A stretch of 64,000 nt of DNA from Nitrosarchaeum sp. (GCA_003569705.1 BGOU01000001.1:124001-188000); one strand, 5' to 3'. Shown: positions 35,350 through 45,119, counted from the stretch's first letter. Notes: generated from the letters alone by a model not told the origin. Made by a program: numbers and translations.

Positions 35350-35619
35350 TTACCAGTATTTACCGTTGTCTGGAATTAGACCAATACCTTCTCTTTCAAA
35401 GTGTCTGTCTAATTCATCAACCCATCTTTCACGGTTGTCTTTGTAAGCCCATCCGTGTACACGTAACCAGAATGAGATAATTCCAAGAAGGAATATCGAG
35501 AACATTATGGTTCCGAAGATGTAAATCATTACATCATAAAATAATGGATCATAGTTTGGTCCTAACTGACCTGTAAGTGAAGACAGGATGCTTAGGAAAG
35601 TTCCTACTATAGGAGTCAT
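35350..35619 (-). CDS. Small amo-linked membrane protein (candidate AMO subunit)
   Basis: 89 residues: short polar start, one long hydrophobic helix (about 30-55, VMIYIFGTIMFSIFLLGIIS), then a charged tail with WVDELDRHF and aromatic ending GKYW. It sits within the amo neighbourhood. Archaeal AMO is reported to contain small extra subunits (AmoX, AmoY, AmoZ); the size and single helix make this a candidate for AmoY or AmoZ, but I cannot decide which from sequence alone. Confidence 0.6.
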   Translation of the reverse strand: MTPIVGTFLSILSSLTGQLGPNYDPLFYDVMIYIFGTIMFSIFLLGIISFWLRVHGWAYKDNRERWVDELDRHFEREGIGLIPDNGKYW

Positions 35620-35731
35620 TGTATATTTTCACTCTATTTGTGCGATATATACATTTCTTTTATTATCAAAAAGTACGAGATCAGTATCCACTAAAGGTCA
35701 TCAAATAAAATAAGAGAAAAATAATGTTTGT

Positions 35732-36063
35732 TTATCCTCGTCCCATTGCTGCGTATTTGCCAGATCTTCCTCTAATGAAGAAAGCTCCTGCGACACCACC
35801 AAAGACTGCACCTGCAATTACAGCTGCTCCAACTACACCACCTGCATCAAGATAAGGTGTACCTGATCCAGATCCGGATTAGCTTTTGCTGAGTCTATTC
35901 TGCTTCTTTGAAGTTTTAGTGCTTCTTCTAAGGTGTATGTTCCGGTTTCTCCTTTAGAACCAACGTTACCCATGTATTGTGCAAATGCAACAACATTGTC
36001 TGCATAGTAACCGATGGTAAATACAGCGATTAAGGATGCTGCTAAAAGTATTTTTGTATTCAT
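35732..36063 (-). CDS. Small membrane protein near amo, frameshifted (candidate AMO subunit)
   Basis: Start ATG 36063: signal-like helix MNTKILLAASLIAVFTIGYY, then a soluble part (YTLEEALKLQRSRIDSAKANP). The frame then breaks at CCGG (35874-35877). Adding one base continues with GSGSGTPYLDAGG and a second membrane helix (VVGAAVIAGAVFGGVAGAFF) to TAA 35732, about 110 residues. The helix-outer loop-helix topology and amo proximity make it a candidate for the other small AMO subunit. Break probably due to a sequence error. Confidence 0.65.
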
Positions 36064-36190
36064 ACAGTTTACCTGTTCGTTGTGTTGCCATGGTGTATAT
36101 TTAACTTTTATTCTAAACCCCAAAATGTAGATATTATGTACGAGATCCGGAATAAGTAACGTTTAATTTTGTTCTAAAATCAGCCACATC

Positions 36191-36640
36191 ATGGGACGAT
36201 TACACACACACAGACATGGAAAATCACATACCATTAGACCAGCTACACTTCATGTACCATCTTGGATTACTCTTAGTCCCAAAGAAATAGAAGAATTGAT
36301 TGTAAAATATTCTAAAGAGGGGTTAACACCAAGTCAAATCGGACTAAAACTAAGAGATCAGCATTCAATTCCACTCGTTAAACCAATCACTAAAAAAAGT
36401 GTCGGGGAGATATTAAAAGAAAATGATCTTCAAGCAGAAATGCCAGAAGATCTAGATAACATTGTAAGAAAAGCAGTAGGTCTTCAAAAACACCTAAAGA
36501 CAAACAAAGGAGATAACAGAAATGTTAGATCCCTCGAGTTAATTGAGGCCAAAGTGCATAGACTGTCAGTGTATTACAAAAGAATAGATCGCATTCCTAA
36601 AACCTGGAAATATAAATCCGTAGTTGCTCAATTAGAGTAA
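36191..36640 (+). CDS. rps15: Ribosomal protein uS15
   Basis: 149 residues, the longer archaeal/eukaryotic form. Opening MGRLHTHRHGKSHTIRP and PSWITLSPKEIEELIVKYS are characteristic, and the C-terminal half (RSLELIEAKVHRLSVYYKR) is the four-helix S15 core that binds 16S rRNA. It overlaps the RecJ-like gene by one base, suggesting an operon through serS. Confidence 0.96.
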   Translation: MGRLHTHRHGKSHTIRPATLHVPSWITLSPKEIEELIVKYSKEGLTPSQIGLKLRDQHSIPLVKPITKKSVGEILKENDLQAEMPEDLDNIVRKAVGLQKHLKTNKGDNRNVRSLELIEAKVHRLSVYYKRIDRIPKTWKYKSVVAQLE

Positions 36641-38040
36641 TGACAAAAACGCTTGATGAGTCTCTTTCGTTTTTCAAAGATAAGATTTCAGATTGTATAA
36701 AATCTAAAAAATCAATTTCAGTTACAACTCATATTGATTGTGATGGATTAACATCAGGCAGTATTATCACAAAAGCTCTCATTAGAGCAGGTGCAAGATG
36801 CACGGTTAGAACTTCTAAAGAATTTAGCAAAAAGGTGATTGATTCTCTAAAAAAAGATTCGAGAGATTTCCATGTAATTACAGATCTTGCAGGAGGTTTT
36901 GCAAATAATTTAGACGAGTCATTAGGAGAAAATTGGATTGTATTAGATCATCACCAGATACCAGAAAAAGAACATGATAATCAAAAAGTCATCAATGCTT
37001 GGAAGTATGGCATAGATGGAGGTACTGAAATTTGTGCAGGTGGAATGGCATATCTTGCAGCAATGGCATTAGATGACAAGAATTCAGATTTGTCTGCAAT
37101 AGCTGTTGTTTCAGCTTTAGGAGATAGACAAGATCAAGGTGAAAGAAAATCATTTATTGGAAAAAATTATGAAATTGCCAATACTGCAAAGGAAGAAGGA
37201 TTAGTAGATATTGATCTGGATTTGTTGCTAGTTGGAAGAGAGACTAGACCACTTGCAGATGCACTTGCATTTACATCACAGCCATTTATCGAAGGTTTAA
37301 CTTGGAATAGAGACGCATGTCTTTCACTTTTGAATTCTTCTGGAATTCAACTAAAAGAAGGAGGTAGATGGAGAGTGCCAGCAGAGCTAAACGATGAAGA
37401 AAAAAGACTAGTCATTGAAACCATTACAAAATTCACTTCTGGAAAGAATGCAACTGAGATAATGTCTGAATTAATTGGATATACCTATACATTTCCAAGA
37501 GAAGACAAAAGGAGCTTTTTACGTGACGGTAGAGAATTTTCAACAATGCTCAATTCGTGTGGAAGAATAAGTAGATCAGGAGTTGGAATTGCAGTTTGTA
37601 TGGGAGATAGAAACAAGATCTTAAGAGAAGCTGAAACAATACTTACAGATTATAGAAAAATGATTAGAGAATACATGAACATCTTGACAAATGAGAGATG
37701 GAGAGTTTCAGAAAGTAAGACATGTGTAATGGTAAATGGTGAAGGAATTGTTCCAGAAATGATGACAGGTACAATTTCATCGTTAATTGCAGGTTCGCCA
37801 AAGAATGCCGGAAAAATTGTAATTTTGAGGACAGGTGGTGAAGAAAACACCATCAAATTTTCATCAAGAAAATCATTTGGGTGTAAATCAGAGATCAATT
37901 TAAGTGAGTTAATGAGAACAGGTGCTGAGAAATTTGATGGTGTTGGTGGAGGTCATAATGCAGCAGCTGGTGCAAAAATAACTAAAGACAAATTAGATGG
38001 ATTTCTAGATTACTTGGAAGTAAATGTCGTTAACATGTAA
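36640..38040 (+). CDS. RecJ-like DHH-family exonuclease
   Basis: 466 residues. DHH motifs: THIDCDGLTSG (about 31-41), ITDLAGG, LDHHQIPE (about 106-113) and the C-terminal DHHA1 pattern GGGHNAAAGA (about 443-452). In archaea, such proteins (GAN/Cdc45-like) pair with the replisome or perform DNA/RNA end processing in a metal-dependent way. The catalytic residues look intact. Overlaps Pcc1 by 17 bases. Confidence 0.88.
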   Translation: MTKTLDESLSFFKDKISDCIKSKKSISVTTHIDCDGLTSGSIITKALIRAGARCTVRTSKEFSKKVIDSLKKDSRDFHVITDLAGGFANNLDESLGENWIVLDHHQIPEKEHDNQKVINAWKYGIDGGTEICAGGMAYLAAMALDDKNSDLSAIAVVSALGDRQDQGERKSFIGKNYEIANTAKEEGLVDIDLDLLLVGRETRPLADALAFTSQPFIEGLTWNRDACLSLLNSSGIQLKEGGRWRVPAELNDEEKRLVIETITKFTSGKNATEIMSELIGYTYTFPREDKRSFLRDGREFSTMLNSCGRISRSGVGIAVCMGDRNKILREAETILTDYRKMIREYMNILTNERWRVSESKTCVMVNGEGIVPEMMTGTISSLIAGSPKNAGKIVILRTGGEENTIKFSSRKSFGCKSEINLSELMRTGAEKFDGVGGGHNAAAGAKITKDKLDGFLDYLEVNVVNM

Positions 38041-38266
38041 AGTACAGGTAATTCTCAATAATCTTTCAAAAGAAAAGGCAGAAACTGTAAAAAAAGCATT
38101 AGAGCCAGACAATGTAAATTTTCCAAAAGGATTGAGTCTTTATATTGAAAATATTGATAACAAACTTGTTTTTAATTTTGAGGGTAAGGAAAACATGAAA
38201 AAATTGATTGGCACTATTGATGAAGTTTTAGAGCATGTTCAGGTTGCATTAAAGGTGATTGAATAA
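38024..38266 (+). CDS. pcc1: KEOPS subunit Pcc1
   Basis: 80 residues. Two beta strands, a helix (KEKAETVKKALEPDN) and the alternating FEGKENMKKLIGTIDEVLEHVQVA end fit Pcc1, which dimerises and contacts Kae1 within the KEOPS complex that makes the t6A tRNA modification. Partners Bud32 and Kae1 are encoded at 62-64 kb of the same window. Starts within the RecJ gene and is followed without gap by serS. Confidence 0.8.
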   Translation: MSLTCKVQVILNNLSKEKAETVKKALEPDNVNFPKGLSLYIENIDNKLVFNFEGKENMKKLIGTIDEVLEHVQVALKVIE

Positions 38267-39528
38267 TGTTAGATCCAAAAATAATCAAAGATAATCCTCA
38301 AATTATCAGAGATATGCTCAAAGCAAGATCAGTTGAATTTGATTTTGATGAATTGATAGATTCGGATCAAAAAAGAAGAGAATTCATATTAAAAACTGAT
38401 GAGTTGCGAAAAAAGAAAAATCAAATAGCATCAGGTATTTCTCAAAAAAAGAAAGCAGGAGAAGATGCATCATCGATTTTAGCTGAAATGAAAAATATTT
38501 CAGAAGAACTTGCAAGATTAGAATCATCACAAGAAGAAATTGAAAAAAAATATTCAAAGTTGGCACTGACTATTCCAAATTTGATTCATGAGTCAGTACC
38601 TGTTGGAAAAGATGAAACTGCTAACATGGAAATTAAAAAATGGGGTAAAATTCCTAAATTTGATTTTAAGATAAATGATCACATAGATATTTCTGAAAAC
38701 TTGGATTTAGTTGATCTTGAAAGAGCTGCCAAAGTGGCAGGTGCAAGATTTTATTATCTGAAAAATGATCTTGTGCGATTAAATCAATCTCTTATTCATT
38801 ATGCATTAGATTTTCTTGCAGAAAAAAATTATTCTTTAATTCAGCCACCATATATGATTAATCGCCAATCGATGGAAGGGGCAATAATAGCTGATGACTT
38901 TGAAGAAGTAATATACAAAATTGAGAATGAAGATCTCTACATGATAGGAACATCAGAACACGCAATGGCTGCTATGCACTCGGGTGAAATAATAGAAGGA
39001 AAAGATCTTCCGTTAAGGTATGCTGGGATAAGCCCGTGTTTTAGAAAAGAAGCAGGTGCACATGGCAGAGATCAGAAAGGGATTTTCAGAGTCCACCAAT
39101 TTGACAAAATTGAGCAATTTGTTTTTGCACGTCCAGAGGAATCCTGGAAAGAACATGAAAGGATGTTATCAGTTGCTGAAGATTTCTACCAAAATTTAGA
39201 AATTCCATACAAAGTAATGCTTCTATCATCAGGAGATATGGGAAAAGTTTCTGCCAAAACATATGATATAGAGGCTTGGATGGCAGGACAAAATGCATAC
39301 AGAGAAATTGTTTCCTGTTCAAATTGTTTAGATTATCAAGCAAGAAGATTAAAGATCAGATTTAGAGAAAAGACAAATGAAGAAACACAATATGTGCATA
39401 CATTAAACAGTACATTAGTTGCCACATCTCGTGTTTTAGTTTCAATAATGGAAAATTTTCAAACTAAAGATGGCCATATTGTTATTCCAAAAGTTTTACA
39501 AAAATACATGGGCAAAAACATAATCTAG
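38266..39528 (+). CDS. serS: Seryl-tRNA synthetase
   Basis: 420 residues, class II. N-terminal coiled-coil arm (about 25-105) for tRNA-Ser's variable arm, motif 2 around SPCFRKEAGAHGRDQKG (about 263-279), and motif 3 near the end (HTLNSTLVATSRVLVSIMEN). This is the common type, not the rare methanogen form. First base of ATG overlaps the Pcc1 stop. Confidence 0.97.
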   Translation: MLDPKIIKDNPQIIRDMLKARSVEFDFDELIDSDQKRREFILKTDELRKKKNQIASGISQKKKAGEDASSILAEMKNISEELARLESSQEEIEKKYSKLALTIPNLIHESVPVGKDETANMEIKKWGKIPKFDFKINDHIDISENLDLVDLERAAKVAGARFYYLKNDLVRLNQSLIHYALDFLAEKNYSLIQPPYMINRQSMEGAIIADDFEEVIYKIENEDLYMIGTSEHAMAAMHSGEIIEGKDLPLRYAGISPCFRKEAGAHGRDQKGIFRVHQFDKIEQFVFARPEESWKEHERMLSVAEDFYQNLEIPYKVMLLSSGDMGKVSAKTYDIEAWMAGQNAYREIVSCSNCLDYQARRLKIRFREKTNEETQYVHTLNSTLVATSRVLVSIMENFQTKDGHIVIPKVLQKYMGKNII

Positions 39529-39568
39529 TCGCATACCCTTATATTTTGGATTCAAAGGTCGATAATAA

Positions 39569-40180
39569 TTGGCACGTAGAAAAGGACGAGTAAAGGACAA
39601 ATGGCGAGAGAAGAAATGGGTAACAGTTAGCGCTCCAGATTCGTTTAACAATGTTCCAATTGCATACGTACCAATCACTGATGAAAAAAATGCAGAAGGT
39701 AGAGTACTAGAAGTGACCCTATATGACATTCTAAAGGGAGATCCATCACAACATCAATACAAGATGTACTTTCAAATTAACAAAGTAGAAGGGGATAAAG
39801 CTACTACAATTTTTAAGAGATATGAATATTCCAAAGAATTTTTGCGTAGTTTGATTAGACGTGGATCATCTAGAATAAATTTCATCATAGATATTAAAAC
39901 TAAAGATGGGTTTGTCTTTAGAATCAAAGTACTTGCACTTACACACAGACAACTTAACACATCTAGAAAACACGCATTACGATTGATTGCAAAAGATGTG
40001 ATTAACAATACAGTGCCTCAAATGACAGTTGACCAGTTTGTTCAGGCTACGTGTTACAGTAAAATTAATTCAGATATAATGGCGGCATTTAAGAAAGTTA
40101 TCAGAGTAAGACATGTAGGTCTTGAGAAAGTTAAGCTTATCAGAACTGCAGAAAAAGAAATAACATTACTTGAAGCCTAA
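39569..40180 (+). CDS. rps3ae: Ribosomal protein eS1 (S3Ae)
   Basis: 203 residues from TTG 39569. ARRKGRVKDKWREKKW start, SINKVEGDKATT-type core and TRQLNTSRKHALRL are eS1. It is an archaeal/eukaryotic small-subunit protein. No ATG gives a complete protein, so TTG is preferred. Confidence 0.95.
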   Translation: MARRKGRVKDKWREKKWVTVSAPDSFNNVPIAYVPITDEKNAEGRVLEVTLYDILKGDPSQHQYKMYFQINKVEGDKATTIFKRYEYSKEFLRSLIRRGSSRINFIIDIKTKDGFVFRIKVLALTHRQLNTSRKHALRLIAKDVINNTVPQMTVDQFVQATCYSKINSDIMAAFKKVIRVRHVGLEKVKLIRTAEKEITLLEA

Positions 40181-40201
40181 ACAATCGTATTCTTACAGAT
40201 A

Positions 40202-40627
40202 ATGGTTGACAAATTAGAAGTTACAATTGATGTAATCATACATGCTACAGAAGATATTTCAAAATTCTTGAAATCTTTTAAAGAAATATTTGAGTTGAAA
40301 GAAGAAGATTTCACAATTAATCAGACTACAGGTCATTTTGAGAATCCAATAACAATACTAAATGCTGAAATTGAAAAAAACCAGGCTCAGAAGTTTGTTG
40401 ATAAATTAGTCAAGGCATTATCAAATGATCAGATAAAGGGATTAGTTGAAGAGATAGAAGAAAGAACAGTAGATTCCAGATTTCACATCAGACTAGACAA
40501 ACAAGAATTCATTAAAGGAAATCTAATCCTTAAGGAAAAAGATGCAATAAAGGTGAAAATTCACACTTCAATTTACAACAAAAAAGACACAGTCAAAATA
40601 TTCAGCAAAATATTCCAACTAGATTAA
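40202..40627 (+). CDS. RNA-binding protein of the exosome-associated UPF family
   Basis: 141 residues, alpha/beta. The order (HATEDISKFLKSF, NPITILNAEI, FHIRLDKQEFIKGNLIL, KVKIHTSIY) matches an archaeal RNA-binding family often located beside translation genes. It follows eS1 by about 20 bases and is likely co-transcribed. Molecular role is not established. Confidence 0.7.
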   Translation: MVDKLEVTIDVIIHATEDISKFLKSFKEIFELKEEDFTINQTTGHFENPITILNAEIEKNQAQKFVDKLVKALSNDQIKGLVEEIEERTVDSRFHIRLDKQEFIKGNLILKEKDAIKVKIHTSIYNKKDTVKIFSKIFQLD

Positions 40628-40631
40628 ATAG

Positions 40632-40722
40632 GAATGATGAGATAATTTAGTTTGGGAATGAGGAGATAATAGCCGCTCCAGTCTGAGCGAAAGCTTTGAA
40701 GACGCCGCGACGAACCGACCCC
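40632..40722 (+). ncRNA. Candidate small RNA (C/D-like) after the exosome-associated gene
   Basis: A GC-rich block of about 50 bases within an A/T-rich gap, preceded by two near-identical copies of GGAATGATGAGATAAT-like sequence. Elements resembling box C (ATGATGA or ATGAGGA), D' (CTGA), C' (TGAAGA) and a weak D (CCGA) occur in order, then CCCCATTTTT. This suggests a guide RNA, but the D box is atypical and no target was identified. Only a hypothesis. Confidence 0.35.
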
Positions 40723-40808
40723 ATTTTTGAATTGATCATCAACATCAGAGTTTTCCTTACATGTAACCATGGTATTATTTTAAATACGGATAAACGACGC
40801 GTTCTTTT

Positions 40809-42266
40809 GTGGCAGATTACGACGTCATAATAGCTGGAGGGGGATTAGCAGGAACTATTGCTGCACAATCCGTTTCACATTATTCTAATCAAGGATTAAA
40901 GATTCTAGTTATTGATAGAAATCCATCAAACTTACCTGGAATGAAAAGTATTGCAGGTTGGGTTTGTGGAGATGCAGTTAGTAAAGAAGCTGTAGATTTC
41001 ATGTCAAATAGGATCAAAGTAAATTGGAGTGAGCCAGAAATTGAACACAAAGTCAAAGGTGTAATGGCATTTTCTCCAGATAGAGAAACATCAATTCCAT
41101 TTGATGGTGCGGGGTATATGCTTAACAGACAAGTTCTACCACAACGTCAAAACGAAAGAACATTAGCAATGGGAGTAGATTTTGATTTTGAAATTAATCT
41201 CACGGGATTATTGTATGATGGAAATCAAGTGGTAGGAGTTCAAGGAATAGACTACAAAACAAAAACACCTTACAAAAAGACAGCCAAAGTTGTAATCGAT
41301 GCAACTGGAATGACATCTATGCTTCGAAATCAGATTTCCAATACAACAAAGATGGAAAGAAAAGTGGACCGCAAAGATGTAGAATCAACAGGAAGACACA
41401 TCATGCATTTTGATCAGGGTGAAGAAGATCTAACTGAATTCGATGAGAATTATTGTATAATTCATCTTGATCAAGATATTGCTCCAGGAGGATACGGATG
41501 GGTATTTCCAAAGGGGAAAAATAAAGTCAATATTGGTTTAGGTGTTGAAAAAACACTCCTTGACAAACGAAATCAAAGATTAGGAAAAAAGGACAATGTA
41601 TCGATGTTGATTAATCAGTATCTTGAAAGAAATCGTGCAATAAAAAATCCAAGACTTTCAGAAGATCCTCAAGATAAAAATAATGCAACAGGTAATTTCC
41701 AAGTTTCAGTAAGAAGACAAAATGATTGCATGGTTGCAAATGGATTTGTCATAGTTGGTGATTCTGCATGGATGCCAAAACCACTTGATGCTGGAGGTAT
41801 TGGTCCAGCACTGGTTGCTGGAACTATTGTTGGAAAATGTGTGGTAGAAGCAATTCAGTCTGGCGATGTTACTGAGAAAGGATTATGGAAATATAATAAA
41901 GAATTCATAAATGAATATGGTTACAAAACAGCAGGACTAGAAATTTTCAGAAGATTAATTCAAACTCTGACTAACGAACAAATTAGTTATGGAATGAAAC
42001 ACTTTTTAGGAAATATGGATGTGGAAGCTATTTCAAAAGGAGAACATCCAGACTTTTCTAATGTTACAAAATTAGGGATGTTGATTAGAGGTGCACTTAA
42101 CAAAAAACTTGCGGATGGTTTGCGTTTTACTACACAACAAAATAGACTCTTGACAAAACATTATTACGATTATCCTGATTCCCCAGAGGGATTTAATGAC
42201 TGGAGTAAAAAATTACATCAGATTCTTGATGAATCTAATGCCAAATTATCTCAATATCAAAACTAA
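40809..42266 (+). CDS. Geranylgeranyl reductase family protein
   Basis: 485 residues from GTG 40809. N-terminal FAD-binding motif (VIIAGGGLAGTIAAQS, about 6-21) and the later GDSAWMPKPLDAGGIGPAL (about 318-336) mark the GGR family. It saturates the geranylgeranyl chains of membrane lipids, essential for archaeal isoprenoid lipids; prenyl quinones are an alternative substrate. Followed by the MoxR/VWA pair on the same strand. Confidence 0.88.
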   Translation: MADYDVIIAGGGLAGTIAAQSVSHYSNQGLKILVIDRNPSNLPGMKSIAGWVCGDAVSKEAVDFMSNRIKVNWSEPEIEHKVKGVMAFSPDRETSIPFDGAGYMLNRQVLPQRQNERTLAMGVDFDFEINLTGLLYDGNQVVGVQGIDYKTKTPYKKTAKVVIDATGMTSMLRNQISNTTKMERKVDRKDVESTGRHIMHFDQGEEDLTEFDENYCIIHLDQDIAPGGYGWVFPKGKNKVNIGLGVEKTLLDKRNQRLGKKDNVSMLINQYLERNRAIKNPRLSEDPQDKNNATGNFQVSVRRQNDCMVANGFVIVGDSAWMPKPLDAGGIGPALVAGTIVGKCVVEAIQSGDVTEKGLWKYNKEFINEYGYKTAGLEIFRRLIQTLTNEQISYGMKHFLGNMDVEAISKGEHPDFSNVTKLGMLIRGALNKKLADGLRFTTQQNRLLTKHYYDYPDSPEGFNDWSKKLHQILDESNAKLSQYQN

Positions 42267-42300
42267 GCTTTATTTGTAAACTTGGATCTTAAATTATCAA

Positions 42301-43098
42301 ATGATAAAAGAAACATCATATTTAGATTGGAATAATTCTATTCATATTTTAAATAAAGCACATCAAGCAGATCTATTTGTATTAATAATTGGTCCAAAGG
42401 GTACTGGAAAAACATCTCTAGTCAGAGATTTTGCAAAGAGTAGAAATGCCAAATTAGAATCAATAAATTTTAGCCTCAGAACACGAGAGAGTCACCTTAT
42501 TGGAACAAAAACCCTAACGAACGGAACAGTGAGTTTTGATGAAGGTCTTTTGATTAAATCAATGAGAGAAGGCAATATACTATATCTAGATGAAATAAAT
42601 TCTGCAGAAGCTGATGTCTTACTTCGATTAGATGAAGCATTAGATGATAGACGACAAATTATTCTAAAAGAATCATCAGGAGAAATTGTAAAAGCTAAAG
42701 AAGGATGGTTTGTAATTGCTACAATTAATCCTCTTACACATAGTGGAACCAAAGAATTACCACCGCAATTACTCAGTAGATTCCCAGTTAGAATTCGTCT
42801 AGAGTATCCACCTGAGGATATAGAGTTAGAAATTGTCAAAAAACATGTTTCTGGAAATCATGATCCTGAGATTATTCAGGCAATTAAACTTGCAAATATA
42901 CTAAGACAAGCAGCTGCCGTTGAAGAATTATTTTATTCTCCAAGTCTAAGGGAAACAATAGCATTTGGAAAATTGTTAGATGGTGGAATGTCTCCTAAAG
43001 AATCAGCAAAAATTGTTTTTGGTAATGTGTATACACAGTGGGGAAATATAGAATATCAAAAAGTAAGCGACATCATTACCTCAATGTTTGGTAATTAG
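42301..43098 (+). CDS. MoxR-type AAA+ ATPase
   Basis: 265 residues. Walker A GPKGTGKTS (about 31-39), Walker B LYLDEINSAE (about 96-105), sensor ATINPLTHSG and an arginine-finger region SRFPVRIR. MoxR proteins act as chaperones with VWA partners for inserting metal cofactors or assembling complexes. The VWA gene begins immediately at its stop codon, a typical pairing. Confidence 0.9.
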   Translation: MIKETSYLDWNNSIHILNKAHQADLFVLIIGPKGTGKTSLVRDFAKSRNAKLESINFSLRTRESHLIGTKTLTNGTVSFDEGLLIKSMREGNILYLDEINSAEADVLLRLDEALDDRRQIILKESSGEIVKAKEGWFVIATINPLTHSGTKELPPQLLSRFPVRIRLEYPPEDIELEIVKKHVSGNHDPEIIQAIKLANILRQAAAVEELFYSPSLRETIAFGKLLDGGMSPKESAKIVFGNVYTQWGNIEYQKVSDIITSMFGN

Positions 43099-44661
43099 AT
43101 GCAATCATTACAATTACGAAATGAGTCACTAGTTGAGATTGCCACATTTTTAGTCAGGAGATGGTCTGAAAGGGAAAATATTGTAGTTGAATTTTCAGAT
43201 AAAATGGAGACAAAAACTAGGCTAAAAGAAAACAGAGTTATCCTAACACCAATTGAAAAAAGAATAGGAGACGATTTTCAAAGATACAGGCAATTTAGAA
43301 CCTCATTATGGTACGAAGCAATGAGAATAAAATTTTGTAAAAAAATTCTTAGTAATGATCATGCATTTGGATTTATTCTAAATACTATGGAAACTCTTAG
43401 AGTGGAACAACTAGGTAGAAAACTTTGGAAAGGTATGGATGAAGAGATTATTTTTAATTATGCATACATGCTTGTAGCTAGACCACAATTACACACAGTT
43501 TACGGAAAAGCACGAATTGTGGAAGCATTTTATCAATATTTTATGTTTGGAGCATTAAGAGGTGAAATACAATCTAGTTATTTTGAAAGAATAAAAAAAG
43601 CAACAGAATTTGCTAAAAAAATTGTCGATGAGTCTATAGAGAAAAAATATGATACAGATTGGTTGGAAAAAAATGTGAATGAAATTATTAAAATTTTAGA
43701 TATAGATTCATTGCTTACAATTCCTATTTCTTTACCATTTATGAAAGCAGGTATGACTGTTTCAGAAGAAGAATTACTGAAATTTCTAACAGTGGTTTCA
43801 AAAAATAAAGAGGGTGATTTTGGAAAAATTGATCCAAAAGCGGCATTAAGCGCAGATAACATCTATGACGAATACAAAGTATTAGTAGATGAAAATAAAA
43901 AAAATGACAATAAAGGACTGACTTCTGAATCAATAGGAGTTAAAATTCCAACTACCACTAATGTTGATGAGACAGTAATCTACGACATGAATTTGATAAA
44001 TAATCTGAAAACAAAATTTAGAGAATTAAAATCAGGCTGGAAAGAACAACACCTTAGTAGCGGAGATGAATTTGATGAAGAAAATTACATTGAAGGAAAT
44101 GAACCATTTTTTACAGATGTTAAAAAATCAATCAAAACAAGAATAGTGATTTTATTAGATCATTCATCAAGTATTGCATCAGATGCATTAGAATACAAAA
44201 AAGCTACACTTGCACTTTGTGAAGTACTAGCATATCTGAAAGTAAAATTTGCAGTTTATGCATTTAATACAGATAATAGATCTGTAGTATGCTGGTTGAT
44301 AAAACCAGACAACATGAAATGGAATAATATTTCAGCTAAAAGATTAGCACAAATTGTTGCAAATGGTTCTACGCCATTAGCACAAGTGTACGACAAAATG
44401 TTTCCCACATTACAATCAAAAAGACCAGATATTTTTTTGACATTAACTGACGGAGAGCCATCAGATCCAGATGCAGTTCGTATAATGACCAAGTCATTGA
44501 AAGGTCTTGGAATCAAAATGGTAGCCCTAGGTTTGGGATCAAATACAGTTAGAGCCACCATAATTGCAAATAATCTAAGACATTTAGGATATGAGAAGAC
44601 TTTGGCAGTAAGTAGATTAAATGACATTCCAGGTAAAGTCATCAGAATTTTAGAATCATGA
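43099..44661 (+). CDS. VWA-domain protein partner of MoxR
   Basis: 520 residues. A helical N-terminal half (about 1-320) with a long charged linker, then a VWA domain with MIDAS LLDHSSSIASDA (about 351-362; DxSxS, with further TDGEPSDPD at about 454-462). MoxR-VWA pairs (NorD/CbbO-like) help mature metalloenzymes. The client is not known; AMO or other copper enzymes could be considered. Confidence 0.85.
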   Translation: MQSLQLRNESLVEIATFLVRRWSERENIVVEFSDKMETKTRLKENRVILTPIEKRIGDDFQRYRQFRTSLWYEAMRIKFCKKILSNDHAFGFILNTMETLRVEQLGRKLWKGMDEEIIFNYAYMLVARPQLHTVYGKARIVEAFYQYFMFGALRGEIQSSYFERIKKATEFAKKIVDESIEKKYDTDWLEKNVNEIIKILDIDSLLTIPISLPFMKAGMTVSEEELLKFLTVVSKNKEGDFGKIDPKAALSADNIYDEYKVLVDENKKNDNKGLTSESIGVKIPTTTNVDETVIYDMNLINNLKTKFRELKSGWKEQHLSSGDEFDEENYIEGNEPFFTDVKKSIKTRIVILLDHSSSIASDALEYKKATLALCEVLAYLKVKFAVYAFNTDNRSVVCWLIKPDNMKWNNISAKRLAQIVANGSTPLAQVYDKMFPTLQSKRPDIFLTLTDGEPSDPDAVRIMTKSLKGLGIKMVALGLGSNTVRATIIANNLRHLGYEKTLAVSRLNDIPGKVIRILES

Positions 44662-44721
44662 AAATTATGTAATAATGTAATACTTACAACCAGTTAAAAC
44701 ATAAAATAGCCATAAAAAACT

Positions 44722-45045
44722 GTGAGAAAATTACTATTGTCAATCATGGTATTTTCACTATTAGGTACTGCTTATGCGGATACCCAGGCAGAACCAGTTG
44801 CAATACAACAAATAATTCAAAATGATGAAAAGACAAACAGTTTTGTAGATTTTATTATAGATACGATGAATTCGATTTTTGGTCTAGTGTATGATTTACA
44901 AGATAATCCCAAACTGAATCAGTGGGGTAATCAAGTTATTCAAAATAGTGCTCAGAGAACTCAAGACCAATTGGATTCTCAATTAGGAATAACACATGAC
45001 ATTTCTAAAATCAAAGCAGAATCAGATAAAATCCTCAATCCATAA
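44722..45045 (+). CDS. Small secreted protein
   Basis: 107 residues from GTG 44722. Signal peptide (RKLLLSIMVFSLLGTAYA, cleaved after YADT at about 19), then a short Asn/Gln-rich mature part without cysteines. Unknown function. Confidence 0.55.
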   Translation: MRKLLLSIMVFSLLGTAYADTQAEPVAIQQIIQNDEKTNSFVDFIIDTMNSIFGLVYDLQDNPKLNQWGNQVIQNSAQRTQDQLDSQLGITHDISKIKAESDKILNP

Positions 45046-45119
45046 AATAACATCAAAACAGATTACTATAGAAGCCTAGAATTTAACATAAAAAGAAGAT
45101 TCTAAACTAACAAAATACT

